From an uncultured Pelagibacteraceae bacterium (GTDB taxonomy: Bacteria > Pseudomonadota > Alphaproteobacteria > Pelagibacterales > Pelagibacteraceae), in the NCBI GenBank assembly GCA_902520335.1, contig CABYNS010000003.1:62001-126000 (forward strand): a DNA stretch of 64,000 nt. The letters run 5' to 3'. The notes under the pieces are model-generated. The model saw only the letters and a program-made list of their open reading frames with translations. It did not search any database and was not told the origin of the DNA. Below are positions 10,329 through 18,634 of this stretch, in pieces (positions within the stretch are counted from its first letter, which is position 1; every line of letters starts with the position of its first letter). A program made the translations under genes and the position numbers.

Positions 10329-11443
10329 TTAAAATTTTTGTGAAGGTTAATTGCATATCTGTCAGTCATTCCTGATATAAAATCTGAAATTGCTCTGTAT
10401 TTATTCTTTGAGAGATGATTTTTTGAAATAAATTTTTTAGGGTTTTTTTGTATTTTATTAAACAGTTTTTTAATTATTAATTTGCCATTATCATTTTTTT
10501 TTAGAACTAATTTATTATTATACATCTTTGTTTTTAAAAAAAATCTTATTTCATTTACAGAATCTTTGACTTTTTCAGAAAAATCTACCATTGTTAGATT
10601 TGCTTTAGTAATATCTTTATAATTTTTTATTTTGTTAATCTTCAAATTGGTTTTGGTATTTTTAATTAAATCTCTAATCATTTGATCAATAGAATCTCTT
10701 ATAATCTGATATGTTGCAATTTTATAGTTTTGTTTGTTTATCTTTTTTTTATATTTTTTGTAAATATCTTTAAAAAAGTTAATTTCAATTAACTCCTCTA
10801 GTTTAAATAAATTTGCATTTATACCATCTTGAATGTCATGATTGTTATAAGCTATATCATCTGAAATAGCTGATACTTGAGCCTCTAATGATGGATAAGT
10901 CTGAAAATTAATCTTATTATTGAACTTTTTTACACCAATTAGACTGTCAACCAAATCTAATTCGTAAATTGGACCATTATGCTTAAGCAATCCCTCTAAG
11001 GTTTCAATTGAAAGATTTAATCCACTATACTTAAGATATTTATTCTCCAAAAACATAACCACACGAAGAGTTTGTAAATTATGATCAAAGCCTCCATAAT
11101 CTTCCATACATTCATTAAGAGAGTCCTCACCAGCATGACCAAAAGGTGGGTGACCCAAATCATGTGCCAAACTTAAGGTCTCAGCTAGATCTTCATTTAA
11201 TTCAAGATATCTTGCAATAGATCTTGCAATTTGAGCAACTTCCATAGAATGAGTTAATCTTGTTCTGTAATGATCACCTTCTGTATTAACAAATACTTGT
11301 GTCTTGTGTTTGAGCCTTCGAAATGAGGCGCTGTGAACTATTCGATCTCTATCTCTTTGAAATGGCGGTCTATATTTTGATACAGATTCTTTGAATATTC
11401 TTCCTTTACTTTTGTTAAGAGCAATCTTTAAGTATTTTTTCAT
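10325..11443 (-). CDS. dgt: dGTP triphosphohydrolase-like protein
   Basis: ORF; HD motif region 'RTRLTHSMEVAQIARSIAR...SLAHDLGHPPFGHAGE'. Confidence 0.95.
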   Translation of the reverse strand: MKKYLKIALNKSKGRIFKESVSKYRPPFQRDRDRIVHSASFRRLKHKTQVFVNTEGDHYRTRLTHSMEVAQIARSIARYLELNEDLAETLSLAHDLGHPPFGHAGEDSLNECMEDYGGFDHNLQTLRVVMFLENKYLKYSGLNLSIETLEGLLKHNGPIYELDLVDSLIGVKKFNNKINFQTYPSLEAQVSAISDDIAYNNHDIQDGINANLFKLEELIEINFFKDIYKKYKKKINKQNYKIATYQIIRDSIDQMIRDLIKNTKTNLKINKIKNYKDITKANLTMVDFSEKVKDSVNEIRFFLKTKMYNNKLVLKKNDNGKLIIKKLFNKIQKNPKKFISKNHLSKNKYRAISDFISGMTDRYAINLHKNFK

Positions 11444-11493
11444 CCTTTAAAATTAAAATTTAAGTATTATATTAGTAATACCAGTGATCAATA

Positions 11494-11811
11494 ATGATTA
11501 AAGAAATTAAATTTACTGATAAGGCTCTAAAACAGATCAATGTTTTGCTGTCTAAAAAAGACAAAGGGTCGTTTTTTAGAATCGCTATCAAAGGTGGTGG
11601 TTGCTCAGGCTTTCAATATGAATTTACTTTTGATCAAGAAAAAGCAGCAGATGATTTAAATTATGAAAATATATTGATAGATAAAACGTCTGCAGATTTA
11701 TTAAAAGGATCAGAAATAGACTATGTTTCTGAATTAATTGGTGAACAATTCAAAATAACTAATCCGCAAACCAAATCTTCTTGTGGTTGTGGTGTTTCGT
11801 TTTCTCTTTAA
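11494..11811 (+). CDS. erpA: Iron-sulfur cluster insertion protein (HesB/IscA family, ErpA-like)
   Basis: ORF; 'GGGCSGFQYEF', C-terminal 'SCGCG'. Confidence 0.92.
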   Translation: MIKEIKFTDKALKQINVLLSKKDKGSFFRIAIKGGGCSGFQYEFTFDQEKAADDLNYENILIDKTSADLLKGSEIDYVSELIGEQFKITNPQTKSSCGCGVSFSL

Positions 11812-12587
11812 TGATTATTTCCTCGTGGAATGTAAATTCTGTTCGAGCACGTATTGAAAATATCAAAAGTTATCTTCTCAAGTACAAACCTGATGTTGTG
11901 ATGATGCAAGAAATTAAAACCGAGGATGTAAACTTTCCCTATGACGATTTTTCCTCAATGGACTATGAAAGTCATGTATTTGGTCAAAAAAGTTATAATG
12001 GTGTTGCTATTATTTCAAAAGGAAAATTAAAAAATATCAAAACAGACTTAATCAAAGATAAGTTAAAACAATCAAGAATAATCTCAGCTGAACTTGAACA
12101 CAAAAAGAAAAATATTCAATTAATCAATATTTATACGCCAAATGGTAATCCTGTTGATACTGAAAAATACGATTACAAAAAAAAATGGCTCAATGATTTA
12201 ATTAAACAATTAAAAGCTTTAACTAAAAAAAATCAAAATATAATTCTTGGTGGTGATTTTAACATTATTCCTGCAGCCGAGGATGTCTATAATCCAAAAA
12301 GCTTTGAAGATGATGCTCTATTTAGATTAGAAATAAGAAAAAAATTAAGAGAAATGATTAATCTAGGATTTAATGATGTGTATAGACATTTTAATGAAAC
12401 CAAAGAAGGATATACTTTTTGGGATTACATGAGAGGTGCATGGCAAAAAAATAATGGAATGAGAATAGATCACTTTTTAGTTTCAAATTCTTTAATAGAC
12501 CAAGTTAAAGGAATTAATATTAATAAAGATCCAAGAGGCCGTGAAAAACCATCAGACCATACCCCAATAGAAATTACTTTAGCTTAA
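11811..12587 (+). CDS. xth: Exodeoxyribonuclease III
   Basis: ORF trimmed to ATG at 11811 (MIISSWNVNSVRARI); 'MMQEIK', 'GGDFNIIPAAEDVYNP', 'RIDHFLVS'. Confidence 0.95.
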   Translation: MIISSWNVNSVRARIENIKSYLLKYKPDVVMMQEIKTEDVNFPYDDFSSMDYESHVFGQKSYNGVAIISKGKLKNIKTDLIKDKLKQSRIISAELEHKKKNIQLINIYTPNGNPVDTEKYDYKKKWLNDLIKQLKALTKKNQNIILGGDFNIIPAAEDVYNPKSFEDDALFRLEIRKKLREMINLGFNDVYRHFNETKEGYTFWDYMRGAWQKNNGMRIDHFLVSNSLIDQVKGININKDPRGREKPSDHTPIEITLA

Positions 12588-13577
12588 AGATTTTATTTTA
12601 TTAACCAACTCTTCATTAATATTTCGAGGGCCCTTATCTAATCTATTTTTATGTCTTCTCTCTCCTGGAAGTCTAACTCCTTCGAATGATTTCATTTTAT
12701 TAAAAAATTCATCAGCGTGTTTTTGCCAATCGGTTCCTGAAGTTTTGTCAGGTGAGATTGCGAGAATGAATTCTCCACCACTAGGAGGTCCGCCGTCATT
12801 ATTATCTTTTGCAGCTGTCTCAAAGCTAAAATTATCACCAACTAATGCGCCAGCCATTAATTCTACCATCATTGCTATTGCAGAACCTTTATATCCCCCA
12901 AAAGGAAGTAGCACACCACCATCAGCTATTGCTCCTGGATCGGTTGTTTCTTTACCATCTTTAGTTAAACCAGTTCCAAGTGGAACTTTATGCCCTTCTC
13001 TTTTAGCAACTTGAACTTCACCCATGGCCATTGATGCAGTTGCCATATCGTAAACTACAGGAGTTTTTCCTGGTCGTGGCCAGGCAAAAGAAATTGGATT
13101 TGTTCCAAACAATGGTTTGATAGCTCCAGCGGGTGCTACAGCAGGCTTGTAGGATGTGCAAGCAAAGGCAACTAAACCTTCCTCTGCTAATTTTTCAGTC
13201 TCCGGCCACATCGCAGCCATATGATGAGAATTATTTATAGCAAGTACGGCCACTCCATTTTCTTTTGCAGCTTTTGCTAATTCAGGTAATCCTTTATTTA
13301 AAACTAAAGGGGCTAAACAATTATTCCCTTGAACTTTTATTACTGATGCTGAAATTTTTTTTACTTCAGGTTTTCCTTTACCATTAATTTTTCCGCTTTT
13401 TAAACCATTTACATATGCAGGCAACCTAAACAAACCATGAGATAAAGATCCATCTCTTTCAGCATTTCTTATTAAATCAGAGAGAATAGATGCTGTTTCA
13501 TCATCACAGCCATTAGCTAGTAAAGTCTTTTTAGCTAAATCAAAAATTTCATCTAATGTAAGGGAAACTGTACTCAT
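12579..13577 (-). CDS. Malate/L-lactate dehydrogenase family oxidoreductase (Ldh2-type)
   Basis: ORF; 'RDGSLSHGLFRLPAYV', 'INNSHHMAAMWPETEKLAEEGLV', 'GTNPISFAWP'. Confidence 0.9.
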   Translation of the reverse strand: MSTVSLTLDEIFDLAKKTLLANGCDDETASILSDLIRNAERDGSLSHGLFRLPAYVNGLKSGKINGKGKPEVKKISASVIKVQGNNCLAPLVLNKGLPELAKAAKENGVAVLAINNSHHMAAMWPETEKLAEEGLVAFACTSYKPAVAPAGAIKPLFGTNPISFAWPRPGKTPVVYDMATASMAMGEVQVAKREGHKVPLGTGLTKDGKETTDPGAIADGGVLLPFGGYKGSAIAMMVELMAGALVGDNFSFETAAKDNNDGGPPSGGEFILAISPDKTSGTDWQKHADEFFNKMKSFEGVRLPGERRHKNRLDKGPRNINEELVNKIKSLS

Positions 13578-13591
13578 CCCATTATTAGATA

Positions 13592-14056
13592 CTATCTATG
13601 TTTTTTTTTCAAATCTTTTTTTAGATCTTCGTGGTCACCAACTACTGTGTGATATCTGCTTTTTGTGACATATTTTTCTAAAAAAGGAACTGCTAATAAT
13701 GGAAGAAAACCACCTATAACAATTCCATATGCAGCACTTTTTAAATCTGGGTCAGCTAAAGCTGCTATAAAGTCTGCAATGATATGAGCTAAAACTATTC
13801 CAACGATACCAGCGATTGCACCATTAGAGAGAATTTTAAGAAATCTATTGATACTCCATCCAGTATAAAATCCAATTAAGGGTATTAATGTATGAATAAA
13901 ACCAAAAGTTGCTCCTCTTAAAATACTATGTTCTTCTATTAGTTCTTGCATAAAATGAAGAAACTCTGGTAATTCATGAGAATGACCTTCTGCTGCTCTT
14001 ACAAATGTAAAACCAAAAATACACATTGCTAAAGTAAAAAAACTTATTTTTTTCAT
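13592..14056 (-). CDS. Uncharacterised multi-TM protein with His-containing N-terminus, co-operonic with Zur-like regulator
   Basis: ORF; signal/TM N-term then 'AEGHSHELPEFLHFMQELIEEHS'; start overlaps stop of upstream regulator. Confidence 0.75.
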   Translation of the reverse strand: MKKISFFTLAMCIFGFTFVRAAEGHSHELPEFLHFMQELIEEHSILRGATFGFIHTLIPLIGFYTGWSINRFLKILSNGAIAGIVGIVLAHIIADFIAALADPDLKSAAYGIVIGGFLPLLAVPFLEKYVTKSRYHTVVGDHEDLKKDLKKKHR

Positions 14057-14421
14057 TAATTACACTCCTTACAAGTAGTTAAAACTTCCATATTAAACGT
14101 ATTAAAATCGTATTTTTTTAGGTTGTTTTTCTTAAATAAACTTTCAAAAAGACTTGATTTTAACTCTTCTGTATCCCCACATTTTTTACATATGGCGATT
14201 GCGGTGCTGTGATTTTTTGAATGTATATGATTGCACAGCATAAAAGTTTTTGTTTGATTAGATTTATGAATTCGTTCTTCCTCTATTAGGCTATCAAGAG
14301 CTCTATAAACCGTCATTGGTTGTGTTTTTTTAACTTTTTGAAGTTTATCTAATATCTCATATGCAGTTAAATGTTTTGATGATTTTTTAATAATATTAAA
14401 GACTAATTCCTTATTTGACAT
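14056..14421 (-). CDS. zur: Fur-family regulator, Zur-like
   Basis: ORF; 'TVYRALDSLIEEERIHKS', 'AICKKCGDTEEL', C-terminal 'CKECN'. Confidence 0.82.
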   Translation of the reverse strand: MSNKELVFNIIKKSSKHLTAYEILDKLQKVKKTQPMTVYRALDSLIEEERIHKSNQTKTFMLCNHIHSKNHSTAIAICKKCGDTEELKSSLFESLFKKNNLKKYDFNTFNMEVLTTCKECN

Positions 14422-14423
14422 AT

Positions 14424-14443
14424 TGTTATGTTATAACATCACA
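14424..14443. promoter_or_regulatory. Putative Zur operator
   Basis: TGTTATGTTATAACATCACA; central ATGTTATAACAT is a perfect 12-bp palindrome just upstream of the regulator start; between divergent genes. Confidence 0.65.
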
Positions 14444-14478
14444 ACATTTTGTCAAGAATAATGATATAATTAATAACT

Positions 14479-14817
14479 GTGATTCTATTCATTACTAAAG
14501 TTGTTGGTGCTGCTCTAATTATTGCCTTTACAAGCTGGTTATCCGGGCAAAATCCGAAATTAGCTGGATTTATTATAGCTCTTCCACTTGTATCACTCAT
14601 AGCTATAGCTTTTTCCTACTATGAGCATAATGATATAGAAAAAACAATTATATTTACTAAAAGTATATTATTTGCTGTACCTGTAAGTTATTTATTTTTT
14701 TTACCCTTCTTTTTTGCAAAATCTTTAAATATGAATTTCTTGATGATTTATGGCGCAGGCATAGGATTATTAATTATTGGTTTCTTTATCCATAAATATA
14801 TAACTAATTTTCTCTGA
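14479..14817 (+). CDS. DUF3147-like small membrane protein
   Basis: ORF; 3-4 TM, 'FTSWLSGQNPKLAGFIIALPLVSLIAI'. Confidence 0.75.
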   Translation: MILFITKVVGAALIIAFTSWLSGQNPKLAGFIIALPLVSLIAIAFSYYEHNDIEKTIIFTKSILFAVPVSYLFFLPFFFAKSLNMNFLMIYGAGIGLLIIGFFIHKYITNFL

Positions 14818-14827
14818 TACTGTTACT

Positions 14828-14856
14828 TTTTAATATATTTGTAACATTAGTGTAAT
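14828..14856 (+). promoter_or_regulatory. Putative Pho box upstream of arsC/aquaporin operon
   Basis: TTTTAAT-ATAT-TTGTAAC-ATTA-GTGTAAT: 7-mers at 11-bp period, matching the arrangement upstream of pstS in this window. Confidence 0.55.
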
Positions 14857-14877
14857 AATTAATAAAAAGGATAAAAT

Positions 14878-15099
14878 ATGTTTATAAAAAAATATCTAAA
14901 GTGGATTAGTACGTTTTTAGTTTTAGTAGGAATACTTCTTACAAATTTAAATATATATCCATTAAATATATATTTTCATGGATTAGGAGTTGTTGGATGG
15001 ACTATAGCTGGATTTATGAGCAAAGATAAAGCGATACTAACAAACTTTGGATTACAAATTCCATTATTTGTTATTGGAATTTATAAGATTATTTTTTAA
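14878..15099 (+). CDS. Small uncharacterised membrane protein, first gene of arsC operon
   Basis: 73-aa ORF with hydrophobic segments; stop directly abuts arsC start. Confidence 0.7.
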   Translation: MFIKKYLKWISTFLVLVGILLTNLNIYPLNIYFHGLGVVGWTIAGFMSKDKAILTNFGLQIPLFVIGIYKIIF

Positions 15100-15531
15100 A
15101 TGAAGAATATATTGTTTGTTTGCACAGGTAATTCAGCAAGAAGTATTATTGCTGAAAGTATAATAAATAACGAGTATGACGATATGTATAAAGGTTTTAG
15201 TGCTGGGAGTAATCCAACGGGAAAAGTTAATGAAGATGTGAAGAATTATTTATTATCAAAACATTATGATATTTCAAACTATAGTTCTAAAAATTTTAAT
15301 GTATTTATTAATAATCAGATAAAAATGGATTATGTTGTTACAGTTTGTAATAATGCCAATAACGAAGTCTGCCCTATTTGGCCAAATAAAGATCAGATAA
15401 TTCATTGGGATATAGAGGATCCTGTTAAATTACTTAATGAAACAAATGATTTAAATAAAAAAGACGAAATAATTGAAAAAGTTTACAATAATATTCATAA
15501 TAAAATAAAGGAACTAATGAATGAAAAATAA
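15100..15531 (+). CDS. arsC: Arsenate reductase, LMW-phosphatase-like (ArsC)
   Basis: ORF; 'FVCTGNSARSIIAE' P-loop and 'VVTVCNNANNEVCPIWP'. Confidence 0.9.
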   Translation: MKNILFVCTGNSARSIIAESIINNEYDDMYKGFSAGSNPTGKVNEDVKNYLLSKHYDISNYSSKNFNVFINNQIKMDYVVTVCNNANNEVCPIWPNKDQIIHWDIEDPVKLLNETNDLNKKDEIIEKVYNNIHNKIKELMNEK

Positions 15532-16180
15532 AAGTCGTTATTTTCTTGCTGAACTATTAGGCAGTTGTTTTTTAGTAATGATTATTGTTGGTTCAGGTTT
15601 AATGGCAGAAAACTTAACTGATGATATTGCTGTGATGTTAATTGCAAACACAATAGCAACAGGAGCAGGTTTATTTGTTCTTATAACAGTTTTTGCTGAT
15701 GTATCAGGAGCTCATTTTAATCCATTTGTAAGTATCGCAATGACAATAACAGGCAAATTAAAAAGGAAACTATTACCCTTTTATATTATTGCTCAATTGG
15801 TTGGTTGCTTGATTGGTGTTGGTTTAGCTAATTTCTTTTTTGAACATGAAATTTATGAATTATCTACTAAGTCAAGAGATGGGATTTATATACTAACATC
15901 TGAAGTGATAGCAACATTAGGACTTATAGTGATAATTTTTGGGTCTATGAAGTCAGGTAAAATTGCTGTTGCTGCTAGTGTTGGGCTTTATATTACTGCT
16001 GGTTATTGGTTTACCTCTTCAACTTCTTTTGCAAATCCAGCTGTTGCAATTGCTAGAACATTTACAGAGTCTTTTACAGGTATTAGTTATCTAAATACTC
16101 CTTATTATATTATAGCTGAGCTTGTAGGAATGTTAATTGCTGTATTTATTGCTAAAAAGTTATTTTTAGAGAAAAATTGA
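15521..16180 (+). CDS. MIP/aquaporin family channel (AqpS-like, putative arsenite channel)
   Basis: ORF; 'SGAHFNPFVS' and 'SFANPAVAIART' NPx motifs; overlaps arsC. Confidence 0.88.
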   Translation: MKNKSRYFLAELLGSCFLVMIIVGSGLMAENLTDDIAVMLIANTIATGAGLFVLITVFADVSGAHFNPFVSIAMTITGKLKRKLLPFYIIAQLVGCLIGVGLANFFFEHEIYELSTKSRDGIYILTSEVIATLGLIVIIFGSMKSGKIAVAASVGLYITAGYWFTSSTSFANPAVAIARTFTESFTGISYLNTPYYIIAELVGMLIAVFIAKKLFLEKN

Positions 16181-16668
16181 AGAATATAAAACTTACCAAT
16201 CGAATAAGTTTAATTAACAAAAAATTTAGGAAAAAAGAATTTTATCATTATCTCAAAACTTCTAATCTTTCATTAGTAATACCTAAGATTAAAGACAAAT
16301 ATATAGTAGTTTCCCAAAAAAGAGTTCCAATTAATAAAATTAATTATGAGTTTCCTTCTGGCATAGTAGAAAAAAAAGAAACAACTCTGCAATCAGCTCA
16401 TAAAGAATTAAAAGAAGAAACAGGATATAAATCAAGATCAAAATTGAGTAAAATTATAACTTTTTATACTGAGCCTGGACGACTAACCACTAAAATAACT
16501 GGTTATTACACAAAAAACTTAATTAAAATTTCGACTCCAGAAAAAGGTATTAAAATTCATCTATTTAATCAAAGAGACATATTTAAATTAATATTAAACC
16601 AAAAATTCAATAATAGTTCTCATATAGCAATGTTTTTATATCTAATAACAAATATTAAAAATCGATAA
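16177..16668 (+). CDS. NUDIX hydrolase
   Basis: ORF; 'GIVEKKETTLQSAHKELKEETGYKS' Nudix box. Confidence 0.88.
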   Translation: MKNIKLTNRISLINKKFRKKEFYHYLKTSNLSLVIPKIKDKYIVVSQKRVPINKINYEFPSGIVEKKETTLQSAHKELKEETGYKSRSKLSKIITFYTEPGRLTTKITGYYTKNLIKISTPEKGIKIHLFNQRDIFKLILNQKFNNSSHIAMFLYLITNIKNR

Positions 16669-16747
16669 ACTACAGGTTGTATCAAATTAACTTTCAGATT
16701 TATGAATTATGTGATTAAATTAATCATCTAAAAATTTGGAGGTAGAA

Positions 16748-16957
16748 ATGGGAAAAAAATTAAAAAAAAATGAGAAGAAAAAAACAAAAATCTTAAAAGC
16801 AATTGATAGACTGAAAAATAAAATCACGGCTAAAGAAAAAAAATTGTCAAAAGTTAATATTAAAATTGCGGGTTTAGAAAAAAAGGTTGCAGAAAAAAAA
16901 GCAAAAAGACATGCTAAGAAGGATGCAGAGCAGTCTCCTGCATCTATAAATAATTAA
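16748..16957 (+). CDS. Small Lys-rich coiled-coil protein, unknown function
   Basis: ORF trimmed to ATG at 16748 (track start at 16736 is TTG); GGAGGT Shine-Dalgarno 5 nt upstream; MGKKLKKNEKKKTKILKAIDRLKNKI... Confidence 0.7.
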   Translation: MGKKLKKNEKKKTKILKAIDRLKNKITAKEKKLSKVNIKIAGLEKKVAEKKAKRHAKKDAEQSPASINN

Positions 16958-16975
16958 TTCCAGATAATCTTACTC

Positions 16976-16995
16976 CCTTCTCATTTAAGAGAAGG
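16976..16995 (+). terminator. Possible stem-loop after Lys-rich ORF
   Basis: CCTTCTC-atttaa-GAGAAGG; no clear T tract follows. Confidence 0.35.
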
Positions 16996-17122
16996 AAGAA
17001 AGTAGTTAATTAACAAAATTTAAACAAAAGAAGAGAATAAAGTACGCTTAAATTTATAACTACTCTATAAAGATTAAGTTACAGAAATATTTACTTATTA
17101 TTAAAATTTAATTAATTTAAGT

Positions 17123-18634
17123 TTATTTTGAATTATTTGAATAAATTACTCTTGGTTCTAAAAATAATTCTCTAGCAAGAGCTTTAAATCTTTTAGTAAC
17201 TTGTTTTGAGATTATTTCTTGATGTTGTGATGGAATTTTTAGAAATACGGCATTACCTCTTTTATACAATTTAAACTCTTCAAGAAATATCGTAGATATT
17301 GAGGTCAATGATTGTGAAAATCTCAATGCTGCTCCAACTTGTTTGCTTGAAAAAATTTCATTATTATTCAAAAAAGTTAGATACTCCATCTTTGGATTAT
17401 ACTTGATACTACAGTACCGCCAATAGCATGACAAAGCTAATTGTATTCTTTCTTTATGAGTCAATCTAAGTAAAGGAGTATTTATCGTTTCTTGAAATAC
17501 CAATTCAGCTTTTTGAAATGCTCCCAATCCCCAATCCATATGACTTAATACACATGCCAGATATAATAATTTCTTATTAAAGTGCTCATTACCTTCAAAA
17601 ACTGGCTGAATAAAATCATAATATTTTTTATAATTTGATCCTAAATCACCTCTTTTTTGCGCAAACTTCTCAATTGCTTTGTAAAAGATTTCAGATTCTT
17701 TTACATCTTTAAAATGGTCAATTGATAAAGATCCTTCACGCAAACCACTGATAGAACAAATAATTTTTTTTGGATTTGAAACTTTCATAATTTCATCAAG
17801 TATAATACAGCTATAAGGTAAATATGGTGTTCTAGATTTTGAAATATACTCAACTGTTTTAAGTTTGGATTTATTAAAAGAAGAAATTTTTTCAACAAAC
17901 TTAGATAAAACATTATTATCAATACTATATTGATGAATTATATGTACTGGATGATTATTTTGAAAAAGATGTAATTTAAATAATGCACGCCAAGTACCTC
18001 CAACTAAATATAAATTATTAAACTTCTTTTTTGAGAGCCATTTTTCATCTCTTAATAATTTTTTAATATATTTTGCTAAATTTCTTTTTTTAACTATAGG
18101 ATTATTCATTAATCTTAAAACACCAACAGGTAATGAAGTTTTATTGCTTACTATATTGTTTTCAACTCGGGCTAACTCCAAACTACCACCCCCAAGGTCA
18201 GCAACTAATCCATCAACATTTTCAAAACCTATTTTTACTCCCTCAGCTGTGCATTTAGCTTCTTCTTCGCCTGATAATATATTAATCTTAGTTTTAAAAA
18301 GTTTTTCAACTTCATCAATAAATGGTTTTGTATCAGTTGCTTCTCTTATAACTGCTGTTGCAATAATCTTTAGATTTGTGATTTTTGAAACATTTAAAAT
18401 TTCAGAAAATCTTTTTAAAACTTTTAAAGCATATTCGGTACCAGATCTGTGAAGTTTTTTTGATTTATCCAAGTTTTTTCCAAGTTCACAAACTGCTTTT
18501 TCATTAAAAAAAGGCACACGAGAAGAACTGAAATCCTCATAAATTAGCATTCTTATAGAGTTTGATCCAATGTCTATTATAGCTAATTTTGCCTGTTTTA
18601 ATTTTAAACTATTTTTACTTTTAATTACTTCCAC
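17123..18634 (-). CDS. ppx: Ppx/GppA exopolyphosphatase
   Basis: ORF; 'LAIIDIGSNSIRMLIYE', 'GLVADLGGGSLELARV'. Confidence 0.93.
   Translation of the reverse strand: MEVIKSKNSLKLKQAKLAIIDIGSNSIRMLIYEDFSSSRVPFFNEKAVCELGKNLDKSKKLHRSGTEYALKVLKRFSEILNVSKITNLKIIATAVIREATDTKPFIDEVEKLFKTKINILSGEEEAKCTAEGVKIGFENVDGLVADLGGGSLELARVENNIVSNKTSLPVGVLRLMNNPIVKKRNLAKYIKKLLRDEKWLSKKKFNNLYLVGGTWRALFKLHLFQNNHPVHIIHQYSIDNNVLSKFVEKISSFNKSKLKTVEYISKSRTPYLPYSCIILDEIMKVSNPKKIICSISGLREGSLSIDHFKDVKESEIFYKAIEKFAQKRGDLGSNYKKYYDFIQPVFEGNEHFNKKLLYLACVLSHMDWGLGAFQKAELVFQETINTPLLRLTHKERIQLALSCYWRYCSIKYNPKMEYLTFLNNNEIFSSKQVGAALRFSQSLTSISTIFLEEFKLYKRGNAVFLKIPSQHQEIISKQVTKRFKALARELFLEPRVIYSNNSK

Noticed and set aside
18144-18452. 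102-aa + strand ORF inside ppx
   Set aside because: Shadow ORF antisense to a well-supported gene.
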